Below the pieces are notes generated by a model that saw only the letters and a program-made list of their open reading frames with translations, had not been told where the DNA came from and did not search any database. From positions 72,064-136,063 of the forward strand of contig NW_019775739.1 in the NCBI RefSeq assembly GCF_001039355.2: a DNA stretch of 64,000 nt, in the 5' to 3' direction. Source of the stretch: Lingula anatina (taxonomy: Eukaryota > Brachiopoda > Lingulata > Lingulida > Lingulidae). This document shows positions 35,256 through 47,600 of the stretch, piece after piece. Position 1 is the first letter of the stretch. Each line of letters begins with the position of its first letter. The translations under genes were made by a program, and so were the position numbers.

Positions 35256-38200
35256 TCACGTTTTAGGCAGAGTCCCAACATGTATTCCTTGCTGTGCAAG
35301 CAGCTGTACAATATCAGAAGACAGCTGAACAGTCTGTGGCTCCACGGTATCTTCCCCGTTCTCATCATGGTGGATAGTGATATTCTCCCCGGACTGCTGC
35401 TGTAGTAGAGCCCCCTCCTCCTCCTCGTTGGCAGACTCCCCTGACGTACTGGCCTCCACTCCCTGTGTTAACAACTGCTGTATTATCCCAGACTGTGAGG
35501 GTTGTATGTAAAGAGTGGTGTAATTCACACCTCCGATGTTCTGAGTTTCTATCAGGTGCTCCTGGGGTTCCTGAGAGGACTGAGACTCTGTCTCTGATGG
35601 CAGACTGGACCCCTGCAGGAAGGAACTGATGCTGACATTGGCCCCCACTGCAGAGAGATAGTCTGGCAGGGTGACCACAGTCTGGTTACTAGCAATGGAA
35701 CCACCTATCTGGCTGTGGGTCTGCCCCTGCATCAGTTGAGATGATTGCAGTTGTTGAGCCTGCTGTGATATTGTGTTAGGTGAGACTGGTGCAGCATAGC
35801 TAGCACTGGCACTGACCCTGCTCTGCCTGCCTTCTCTCTGGTCTGTCAGGAGAGTTTGTGCCGAGTTGGTAGTGACTGGCTCTGAGCTGCCCTGGCCTAA
35901 GTTGAGCAGGATTGTCTGTGCACTGATATTCTGGAAACAGAGAGAGGCAGAAGTAGAATGAGTTGAGGCTTAGAAATGGTGGTTCTATTGAGTAAAAATA
36001 CTAGTTGTGATTAGGGAAAGGTTGGAATAAAGTGTTATGGGTCATACATTTTTCTCGTCATTTTCACAAGTCTACAAAACTGAGGGTAGAGAGGGTTACT
36101 GTCTTCAGTACGCTTTTGAAAAATAATGAAAATGAAGACCCAAATTGCTGTCAAAGGTCATCAATTTTATCTTTTTCCCTAAAACTCTCTGAAGGAGGGG
36201 GAGGGAGAGAGGAGAAAAAGCCTCTTTGTAACTTGACACACAGGTTTTATAACAAGTTTTTTAGCATTACTTTCATTAGTAACACGATTGACAGACAGCA
36301 GTGCCATTTGTCTTGACTCATTCTGAAAACCAACTATTTGCGATATTATAAAATCTCCTAAGAAGCCCGATTTCATGTTATAAGCACAAGAACACATCTC
36401 ACCTGTGGGTTACCCTCTGTAGGCTGCTGTATCACCTGCTGCTGTAACAACTGCTGATTCAGCACATTTTGCTGCTGCTGGAGCTGTAACTGCTGCTGGT
36501 GAATCTGCTTCTTCAGCTGAAGGAGCTGCTGTCTCTGACTTTCCAACTGTATCTGAAACATACAGAGATGTTATATGGTCAAAAACTATTAGCAAAAGTC
36601 AATTATGTCATCAGACTATTTCCAGTAATATGTTGATAGTTGTGTTACAGCCTCATCATAAAATTGATAAATTTCACCTTAGTTCCCCAACGTCATCATA
36701 AAGTAAGGGTTTTACATCGATTTATATCTATTGAATTCAGAATATGGGACAGTGACCAATAAACAACATCTTTCAATCTGGTCTCTTACAGCATTAGTGA
36801 CCTGTTCATCCTCCTGTGAGAGCACAGTGACCAGGGAGTTCTCCCCTCCAAACTGGTGCAGTATGGACTGTGCTGGGTTCTCATTGGATCCTGATCCTGA
36901 GGCAAACAGGTTCACCACCTGTAGAGGGCGCTCTGGCTGCTGGGCTGGACCACTTTCATCTGGCAAAAGAAAAATAAGTTTATACTTTCGCTTTTTTAAC
37001 ACGATTAATTTACATTTTTCTAGATTTGGAAATAGTACAGTGAGTAAAACTGCAGTTTTGTAATGTTTTAAAAAACAGTTTAAAATTCTAAATAAAGAAA
37101 ATATTTTTCTTTTTTTTACAAATAGATCATTTTAATTATCAATATCTTATATTTCATTCTGATATCTTATATTTTCAGTCTCCAGTTTTCTAAAACATCT
37201 CTACAGACACAACTTCTCCATTTCACCAAATCTGGACAAAGTTTAAAAACTTCTTACTGATTTTTGCAACTTGTTTTTTCTTCTTGGGGTGATTCTTCCA
37301 GTACTTCTTCAGGCCATGTTCAGGTGGATCTCTGTCCCCTCCAGTCTGTTTCATCTGTTCATTGACCTTGTTCATCGTGCCATTGCTACAGCCAGTTACT
37401 AGTTGGATGAACTTATAGCAGTTGGTACGATACCCACCTAAAAATAGGAATTAACCACATTACATTAACTTCTATAATTATATTAACATACACAAATTCT
37501 CGGCATATGAATGCTAGCAAAAATAAAAATGAAAATGTGGAATTCATGTGTATCATTTAGATAAAGAGATGGATTTGTAGCAGTTGCTCCCAGAAAAAAC
37601 CAATTTTCCCCTTACATGTATACAAAAGATGGACTTTCAGGGTAACCTATGTGAAGTAATAATAAGCTTGCAAACTAGACAATTTGGCTGCAATGACACC
37701 AGCAGGTTTTTTTTTAAATCAAAACTTCCCCACAGCAGTCTCAGGAAATGGTGAAGGTTACAATTAGCAAGATAGCTTCTAAAATATCTGAGGTTAGCCA
37801 GTGATTTGATTATATCTAAATAATTTAGTTAAAATTTTTCACATATTTACCAGAAGGGGTAAGCATCTCAGCTATCACCCTGCGAGCCTCCATCTGTCCC
37901 GACTGCGCCCGTTCTCGCCACTGTTCCAGTAACTTGGGGTGGGTCAAGGCAATCTGGAGTGAGAAGAGGATCCTGTTAATAACAACTTACTGTGTGCAAC
38001 ATAAGATGTCAGGGTTTCCAATGACAACCACTGGTTACCTTGTACAATATAAGATAAAACCATTTCTGTGAACACCATTATGATAATTTTAGAGATGGAG
38101 GCAAGGGGCCTTGGTCCGCTTTTGAGAAGAAATTAACCCCAAGTTTAGAGTCTTAGGAAAACTCCTTTTGTTCATATATTTACCATATTCAACTTCGAAA

Positions 38201-41200
38201 GGTGCATTAATTCTGTGTTGATGGAATACCAGTGTTACGTTGACAAATTAAATTTGATTCAGTACCTTTTTTTCAGAAATGAATTTATTCATATTTATAT
38301 ACGTTCGTATTTCAAATACTTACTGAGACACAACTAAACATGCAGCACCTTTCCTTTGGCAAGTCACTTATGTTGATGAGGGGCAACTGAGTGTTGGTCT
38401 TCAAATTATTCTTTTCAAGTCGATTACCAGTCTGAAAATAATGCAAAAATTTAATATTTTTAATATTTCCTGTCATTTCAATCTCTCAATTTTAAATCTT
38501 AAACAATACAATAAATGATATATGTTGTATTTTAACTGCACAGTTAACTTTAACTTAGTAAATACTGGAAAGAAATACAATTAACTTTACTCTTTCAGGG
38601 CCAACTTAATCTTCCAGGTCTTGTCCATATATATGTGTTAATATCATATGTTAATCATGTGATTTAAACCTCGTCACCTATCCTTGCATATGCACCAGCC
38701 TGCAAGCTAACTGTTTTCAAATTACAGGGACATAATTCACCATACCGATAACTAAAACCCAATTCTGGTAGCTTGGAATATATAAGTTTCAATTGTTCAA
38801 AATTTCTTCAAAAAGTTCAAATATTAGATTCAAGCTTTTCATTATACCATTTCCACAACCTCACCTCATCAGTTTTCAGTCTTTTGTGTAAGAAGTTATT
38901 GGAGTATATCAACACCCTCTGGGTGGCTCTCTCACAGAACTTGAGCTCCTCCTTCAGAAACCTCCGGTTGGAAAGCACAAATTCTTCAAAGTTTTTTGAT
39001 CGCTTGTGACCATTGCCCAAGCCTACTTTTGAAGATCTGGAAGGAAGGCAATGGGTTCAGTTTTAGCTACAAATCTCACTGTGCCTTCATTTTATTTATG
39101 AGTGGTGTGATATACAAGGCTGTTATGGAAATCCACAATCCATATCTTTTATCACCAAGACCCCTCCACATGTATATGTCATATGTCCTATTCCTGATCA
39201 TATTTTCTAAATAACATTCTTGTGCTATTAGATTACGAAATAACCCCAAGTAATGAAAGTTGTTTTTTTTTTTTCAGTCTTTCACAAACACATTGATAAT
39301 ACAGCCGTGTTGACCAAAACATCAAGATTTGCAAAACATAAAAAAAAGGTCAGGAATATGACCTATTATCTCAACATCTGAAGGCATCCTTGGACAATAA
39401 AGTACCTTTTCAGTTTCCCAGTACTAGTCATAGTTATCTCCACAGGATCGTAGCACTTCTCCTGGCTGAGGCGCTTGGCGTCTTTTAACACCTGGAGCAG
39501 AATGCTTGCTCTCTTCCTGGATTCCTCCATGTTGTCTCCAGTCCCCATTATATAACGCTGCATGCACCCACATGGCTTGTTTTTGAAACTTGGACAGAAG
39601 AGCTTCTCAGCTTTAATGAAAAAAATCGAGATATTTCATTATTGGCACATTTTCTGAGGATTTCAATAATAAACCTGTGCTTCCTAGCTACTATTGCTAA
39701 ATAAAGGAGACATTTTTAGGTGTTTACCTATATTTACTAGCCGCACAGAATGTTAGAATGTCTTACTGACTAATTTGACCTTCCAATAAAATTATTGAAT
39801 ATACATGTGCACAAACAGTATTGAAGATAAACCTTTTTACTGCATTAGTACTTCCTTGTAATTATAATCACTTACCATCTGGGTCATTAAGACCTTCTAC
39901 TAAAGACAAAGCAAACGTTTTTGCCTCATCCAGGTATTTCTCCTTCGTTTCCTGGGGCACCTGAAGCTTTTCTTTGGATGGGCGTGGCCTTCTTGGGCGT
40001 TCAAACGCCAATCCTAGGAAAGAGACACAGACACAATGAGAGGTTTTATTTGATGTCTTCATAAATCTGATAGTGTACCTAATTAAACTGAACCTTTAAG
40101 GACAAAGTCAGCACATGTGCACTTTTGTGTGAGTTGGTGTATATGTGACTTTTTATGTTAACATGCTTGATGGCAGATAACAAGTAGAGAATCAATGTAA
40201 GACAGGTCTTTAGGCAGGGGGAGGAGGGAGGAGGTCAGCGGGGCTAAAAAGTACCCCTTTTAGGCCACAAAAGGTCCACTCTTCTAAGTGTCGCCTGAGT
40301 AGTGTAAAAAGGCCAACTTTTTTCCAGAAAAAAAAAGCCCTTCACTGGCTACAGGCCTGTAAGAAATCATTTGCTCAAGCCAAGCAGTTTCCACTCACCG
40401 CAGGCATTGCACAGTGTCAGTGTATTTCCAGTAGCAGGATCTATCTTGTGCCTGGGCATAGGCTGGTGTTTTGAAGGTAGTCCTCCTCTGTTCTTACTGT
40501 TCATAGGATTGCACACATATGGAGACTTGCAAATATCACAGCTAAATGGCTTACCTACAGAAGATACAGAAATGGGTGACAGAAGTTGAACAAATGAATT
40601 GAAAACTTTGACCTGGATTGGAAAAATAATTATTTGACTGAACATAAATCATTACACCATTATTTTTCTGATCAGAATCAGTATGTTACTTTTTTCTTGA
40701 ATCCTATTTGATCAAAATGGTAAAACTACTTCAATGCAACAGTTAAATATTTTATCCACAAGTTGTTTTATATTTCAAAAGTCAAATTGTACTCCAATTC
40801 TTCTTACCATCAGGAGCTTTATCATAGGCCCTAACTTGTATAACCTTTCTGGGAGTATCTTGTTTTCTGCCACCACTCTTCTTTTTCCGTTTGCCAGTTC
40901 CCTTGCTATTTGAACCTCCAGGAGCAGGAGAATAGGATCTCTTCTGGCGACGACTACGTTCACTCTTTCTGGTACCAGATTGAGGCTGCATAACAAAAAA
41001 TAAATGAATAAATGATAATAATTAAACAAATTGATATTTGACATGAAAAATAAACAGTTCATTTTTTAATTCTTTCCATCTTAAGTGATATTACCTAACC
41101 TTTATTTTAATATATTTCACTTTCCCTGCGATAAACAGATATTAAATAAATATAAAAATTTTTAATTGAAAGAAAACAAGACAAAAGAAAAATTTAATAA

Positions 41201-41903
41201 ATAAGACAATTTATTATTTTAAAAAAATAATAAAGATGAATAATCATCTTACTGTAGTTTTCTTCTTTTTTGTTTGTTGTGGTGGCAGTGAACTGGCATC
41301 ACTTTCTACCCCAGATAAACCTCCTGGCGTGGGGTTGTACAGAAACAGCATCTCTGAGGCATCGACGGGACTATCTGTACAAATACATAAAAGTGATGTT
41401 GAAATGCCGAGAAGAGAGAGAGAAAGAGAGAGAGCGCAGAGAGCGGGGATAGAAAGCGACGATGGCCAAATATCAAAATTCCACAAATTAAAAAAAAAAA
41501 ATCAGAATTATTATCATGGCAAAGCGAATTACTTACGTTTGGCCTCAACAAAATTTATTTACATAATAACATTTTAAAAACATGATGTTCACACTATTTC
41601 TGTATGATTTGTACTACTAGTAAATAAGCATCTCCTAAAACGAAACTTCGTCTGCTCTGAAAAACTAAAGTGCTCAGCATTTGGGGGAATCCCTCCACAG
41701 GAGAAACTGAAAATGGTCTTACCAACAGATATGAATGCATCTTCGTCGTCTTCATCATTCACTGCGGTTGAGTCGTCTGCTGTCACATCCTGCGGGTCTT
41801 GAGTATCTGACGAAGATATTGCACTTGATTCGGAGATTGGATGTACAACAATCATCCCGGATTTCATTGGATTTGTATTGAAGTTAGCCCAGTCGGTCGC
41901 CAT
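35256..41903 (-). CDS. GATA-type zinc-finger nuclear protein with Gln-rich C-terminus
   Basis: I cannot name the family. Thirteen exons join without a phase error: 41903-41723, 41374-41253, 40985-40808, 40554-40399, 40013-39876, 39610-39406, 39036-38865, 38431-38324, 37953-37851, 37437-37258, 36959-36790, 36552-36403 and 35930-35256; total about 845 residues. Order: an acidic Ser/Asp-rich N-terminus; a basic linker (RKSERSRRQKR); a GATA-like finger with CDIC, CNACGLAFERPRRPRP and a long insert between the pairs (about residues 161-225); a Cys-containing helical region with KPCGCMQRYI; a conserved-looking middle; a KKYWKNHPKKKKQ basic patch; a coiled Gln-rich segment of 50 residues (exon 12); and an acidic, Gln/Ser-rich tail. 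This suggests a DNA-binding or co-regulator protein in the nucleus. It is head-to-head with OSTC. Confidence 0.8.
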
Positions 41904-42150
41904 TGCTCTTATCGCATCTCCCAGGCTGTGGTGCTCCACAAACAGTGTTATCGATTCTAAATTTAATGTTCTGGGGCTTCTTTTTACCTTAGTCAAACGG
42001 TGTGTCTTTTATAATTTTCACAACAACATAATCTTTATTCTATCGTAAACGCTCTGTCTTATAATCAAAAACCTTATTTTTAAATGCCAACATTCGAGCT
42101 TACTTTTAGATTCAGCCGAGTAACTTCCTTACTTCCAAGCTGAGCCAAAG
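41904..42150. promoter_or_regulatory. shared divergent promoter region
   Basis: Only 247 bases separate the start codons of the GATA-finger gene (minus) and OSTC (plus), so a bidirectional promoter is likely. No TATA box is obvious. The region includes both 5' leaders. Confidence 0.55.
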
Positions 42151-43428
42151 ATGGAGGCGATTTACAGTATCCCGTTCAAGGTGTTGGAATGTCCAAATCT
42201 GAAGCTCAAAAAGCCTTCATGGGTGAAAACACCCTCAGCAATGTTTGTGTATGCTGCAGTTTTACTGTCGTATTTCTTAGTAACAGGAGGTGAGTTGTTC
42301 TTTTCGAGGAATCGGCCTTAGAATTCCCTGCCGGGGAAATGGGTCAAGTTGTCGGTGCCACGTTGAGTTTTTCCTCCTTGGCTTTAAATAATTATTTCAG
42401 TTACTACACTAGCCAGTGTCGAACCAGTTATTTACTTTCATCTGTTTACATTAATTATACGCTTTTTTTGTATGAATTGTTGATTGCCAACTGATATATA
42501 GCCGAATAGCATAGCCTAAGTATTATGAGGATAATTCTTAGTTTATTTACTTACATGTACCCAGATCGATAAGAAGAGTTATCTTATTTAAAACGTTATT
42601 TTTCACTTTTAGGTATTATTTACGATGTTATTGTTGAACCACCAAGTATAGGGTCTACAACAGATGAAAGAGGAAACTCACGACCTGTAAGAAAATGCTG
42701 TTATTGAACAACTTTATGTAGAACTTTGATTCAAAATTGTGGACTTGTAATAAATTCCCAGTACAGAATACAAAAAAAAAAAAAAAAAAAAAAAAAAATT
42801 ACCTCTCTCACGGCATCGTTTGTTGTCAAACCCTTAGAAAATACACTTCTTGTACACTGATAAGACTTCGGGTTTTATTAATATTATCATGGATATAAGT
42901 ATGTAAATGCATATAATATAACAACCTTGTATGATTTATCCATGATATCTGATAATTTCCTTTTTCTAGGTTGCATTTATGCCCTATAGGGTCAATGGTC
43001 AGTACATTATGGAGGGTCTTGCCTCAAGCTTTCTCTTCACAATGGGAGGTCTGGGCTTTGTCATCCTAGACCAAACTAACAGTCCTCTGACGCCAAAACT
43101 GAACAGGATCCTGCTCCTGGTCGTAGGCTTTGTGTGCATTCTTATATCATTCTTCATGTGCAGGGTTTTCATGAGGATGAAGCTACCGTAAGTTTTATTA
43201 TGCACACACACACACACACACACTACTAGTATTTCTGTTATATGTGCAAAGATTTTGCGCAAGGTATTGTATAAAATATAAATTTTAAAATTACTGTTTT
43301 TTTGCACTTACAGCTCTAAAATAGTATTTTTGTTGTGAGGTGTTTTTTCAGAAAGAAATTTCCCCTAATCTTGACATTTCAATAATTTAGATGTTCATCC
43401 ACTTTTCAGGGGCTACTTGATGGGATAG
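42151..43428 (+). CDS. OSTC: oligosaccharyltransferase complex subunit OSTC
   Basis: OSTC is a small subunit of the STT3A-type oligosaccharyltransferase in the ER membrane and links it to the translocon for co-translational N-glycosylation. Exons: 42151-42289, 42613-42686, 42970-43187 and 43410-43428; 149 residues, the usual length. Recognised throughout: [48 protein letters not shown] and [14 protein letters not shown]. Three hydrophobic segments are visible. The last exon is only 19 bases (the end of a Pro codon, then GYLMG and stop) and would be missed by ORF-based calling. An AATAAA lies about 120 bases after the stop. Intron 2 has a 27-base poly-A; intron 3 has a (CA)n that is also the left edge of the duplicated segment, so exon 4 occurs again at 47887-47905. 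Confidence 0.97.
42772..42798 (+). repeat. poly-A run in OSTC intron 2
   Basis: About 27 consecutive A residues. Confidence 0.9.
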
Positions 43429-44636
43429 GTGACTGAGAAATTCACAGAAACTATTTGATGAACATTTACTATGCAATTGTAGAAGTGTCACCTTGTAAGA
43501 AACAACCAAAGAAGGAATGTAAGAAGTTCTTTGATAAAGGAAGTGTGAAATAAACATGTTTATAACATGCTTGGAAACAGTGAGAGGAAAGATAATAATT
43601 AAGACTCAGACTTGGGTGCTTTAAACCCAGAGATAAATTTATGATATTTTTATTACTGTAAAAATAAAACTAAAGCTTTGGGTAAGAAAGAAAGTGTACT
43701 TCACATTATTAGAACTGCATGCTGAATAAAAGAAATTGCTGAGAGCACCACCAGGTGGTAGGAACAATGAACTACTAGAAGACGGATTCATGACTCGCCA
43801 CATGAGACTTCAAATGTACATCTCCAGATATGTTCTGAGAGTAGCATGCCAAGTCTGTACTTACAAGTCATTCCATCATGAAGAAATAAAGAAAATATAT
43901 TATTTATCAAAAAATTTGTTGCTTTTTTTACATAGAGATGTTTTACTAAAATGAACAAGATGTTAGATATTAAAATCTCATTGGGGCCAAATTGAAAGTT
44001 GTAAGTTGTCTACAATATTAAGATATAATAAAAATTGGCTAAATTGTATTATATTATGCAAATTTTCTCCAGTGTATGGAACTCAAAGATAAGTAAAACG
44101 GGTTTTTGAAAAGTTTTGTTTTATTTGGAGCATAAATCGACTATGTGTTAAATATGTGAAAACAAGAAGAAAGTTCCTGAGGTGACTTTATTGAAATTCA
44201 TGTGAGGTTTGAACATTTTAGTCATGATACAATTTTTAGCAAAAGTTTATAAAAGTGCGCAGGTAGACTTCTTGATAAAAAAATCATCTAATTCCTACAA
44301 TAAATCTTAACATGATTCAACACAATACTGACACGTCTTAAGTACAGTTACAGCCATTTCGAAACTAGTTTACTGCTTATTTAAAACAAGCAATTTTGAA
44401 GCTTAAATCAATGCATGTTAGCTTACAGACAACCTGAAAGAAGGCCTCCATCAATTAAATAATGACTCGCTTCATCAATGTTTCTCTTGACTTTGTACAA
44501 ATAATGAAAGCTGATGAATATGTTTGCCCCTCCTGATGTCTGTTTCCAGTCATTTCACCCTTCCATACACATGAATAGTACAACTCTATAGTCTTTCCTG
44601 AGTGGTTTAGTATTCCAATACAAAAATGAATTCCAG

Positions 44637-47600
44637 TCATGTAGCTGGCATGAAGTTAGGGTCCAAGTAATTGTATCCTTCCTTAGTGAACTTGGTGTAG
44701 TCCCTGTCGATGAAAGGGGTGGTGTATGGCAGACGGACAGGGTCCAGTCTGTGGCTGGAACTGTGCTGACCAGTCTCAAAGGAGCTGAAAAGATGACCAT
44801 GGCTTGTTGGATTAAATTGGTCAGTTATACTATTATATGACTATTAAGTTTTTGGTGAAAATGTGGAAATTCAAGTTTTGAGGAGGGAGAGAAAATTGAA
44901 GAAGAAAAGATGACCAGGGCATGTTGGGTAACATTGGTCATGAATACTACAGTGTATATTACTGTTACAGAAACGCGACAGAGATGTTTATTTTTTTTGT
45001 GTGTGTGTGTGTGCATGTGTGTAAAAATGTGGAAATTCAAGTGAGGAGAAGAAAGAGAAAACTGAGGAAAATTAATCTCCACTTTAATACATGTAACTGT
45101 TACCTGTCCACACATCCTTCACAGAAGTCAACAGCTGTGTCTTCAGGGCAGTCAATACAATGGAACCTAACTCCCACTATAGGTTCACAGCCACAGCGGT
45201 CACACTGGAAGAAAAGAGGACAAAATGCACTTTTTGGACTTTTTCTCTACACAACTGAATCAGTTTTACTGGATAAAAATGTGAAGCATTCAAAATGTGC
45301 TTAGATTATAACAGTAAGTTTCAATAAATGAATGAAAATCAATTTGCTTTATAGGTTAAATGTAGTATGAAGCATTCTGCATGAGATGAATAACATCATT
45401 TGATGAAAATATAAGAACAAGCTAGCTTTCATGAAGTCATCTAAAATTCTGTTGCTTAATACCTTGTAACCAGCATGCTGTCTTTGGCCAAGCTTGTCAT
45501 GATCTAAATTCATCTTCACTCTCTTTAGCTTCTTCAGTCTCAGCAGTTCCTGGTATTCCTCAGAATCTCGTAGATGAACTGGAACTGCCTCTTCATCCTG
45601 GAATACAAAACGTGTGGCACAGATCAAAAAGAAAGATATCTGAAAATTGACAGTATGTCTAAATATGCTGTTTGACAATTTGAATTTTAAATCATTAGAG
45701 CAAAGTAACAATAAAAACAATCCATTTTTGTTTGTTTTTTGTTGCAGAGAAATTAATTAATTTTTAAAAAAATATTTGAGTGTTGCATCAGGATATTAAA
45801 TAGTACATCTCAATGAAAAGGCATCCCTCATTTGTAAAAAAAAACATCACAACCCAAAACTCACTGAAATCTCTTCCTCTTCATCCCCAAACTGGTTCAT
45901 CATTCTGGGGTCCTCCATGTCTTCACTGCTGCCGCCAAACATGGAGGCGGAGTCGCCATCATCATCTGACATGTACACTGGGGGCTGGTAGGAGGTCATG
46001 AAGGTGGAGGGGGCCTGGTAGAACCTGTTGTACATCCTCTGGTGGGGTCTCTGACTCTGGAATGGAGAAACTGGTGTAGCAATGGCCAATCCAAGATTAG
46101 AAAGGGTGAATCCCTTTTTTGGAAAGGAGCAGGTCTGTATTTATTTATTTATTGATTTATTATTTTTGTTTTTTTTTGAAAAAAGGGACAGGCTAAGTCC
46201 ACCCGTGCATAATATATTATACTACTGAGGGACCATTACCGGACTCTATTGTACTAACTGTGATCGATCTATCTCAGAGGGGATTCTTGCTAAATTGCAA
46301 TCAACTTGAGCAGCTTAGATGTCTGTCACACCTACGGAGGGCACTAGGGGGTGATAAAGTATTATTAAGCAGCGTGACAGACATCTAAGCTGCTTAAGCT
46401 GAAAGCAATTTAGCGAGAAACCCCTCGGAGATGGATTGATCCTATTAGATCGATCTAGGTATGGGCACCCAGTCTAACACCCCATTTCCATAGATTTTTA
46501 GATCGATCTATCCCTGTGGGGAGTGTCACTATATTACTGTCAGCTTGGCCGGCCTAAGCGTCTGTCCTGCCTACTAAAAGCTGTAAGGGGGTAATTAACT
46601 ATGGTGCCCGCTCGGCTGACTGCAATTTAGCATGAACACCCAGGGAGTTAGGTTGATCTAAATCTTAATCTCTAGATCGATCTAAATCTCTGGGAAAGCA
46701 CCCTAAGAGTCTCTGAGTGAATGCAGACTATGTGGGATTACAGAACAAAACCATTTACAGTACTTAATTTCTGGTACTTCAATTAAGTGACAGATTTACC
46801 TTGGTCCTATAGTGTGCCACATTGGGCATTCTACCAGGAATTGGAAGTCCTGCCTTGGCCAGCTTGATGAAGTACTTCTGAACCCTGCTAGCAACCTAAA
46901 GTCAAAGACACAATCTGGTTATTTACAAATCAAACCCAGCTTGAATAATGAAGTATCTATTTCTAGGATGAAATCTAAGGCTTCGTTCACATGCAATGTC
47001 TATTTTCTAAATTCTATTTTCTATTCGCGGCATGTCTTATGATCACGGTCTGTGCACTGAATATCCCGCCGCGTAATTACTGGCAGCGCGAGCCAGTTAC
47101 TATAAGTTACTATAAGTAACTGGCTCGCGCTGCCAGTAATTACGCGGCGGGACATTAAGGGCACAGACCGTGATCATAAGATAGCGCAAATAGAAAATAG
47201 AATTTAGAAAATAGACATTGCATGTGAATGAAGCCTAATTGGTTTTGTTTTATGACACTGTTGAACATTAATATTTTAATAGAATATTACAGTAACACTC
47301 AGTTAGGAGCTTAAATTAGAATCATAGGCACATGGTGACACAAAGCAAATTTTATTTTGTCAAAAACAAATAATTCAATTTATTATATAACTTAATTTCT
47401 TATCCAAATGTTTAAATAACAATTGAAAAGCAGTGCCAAAAAATGACCAAGACTGTACCTGTATAGGAGTCCTGTTCCCCAAGGCGTTTGCTATCTTCAC
47501 CCAGCGATGTCTTTCCACTGGCTCAGGTGGGCACTCAATGAGAAGTTCCTCCAAACGTTTCTGCTCTTCTGCTGTCCACAACTGATTGAATGTGGCAGAT

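Noticed and set aside
42999-43307. Minus-strand open frame across OSTC exon 3
   Set aside because: Shadow of the OSTC coding strand, extended through the (CA)n repeat.
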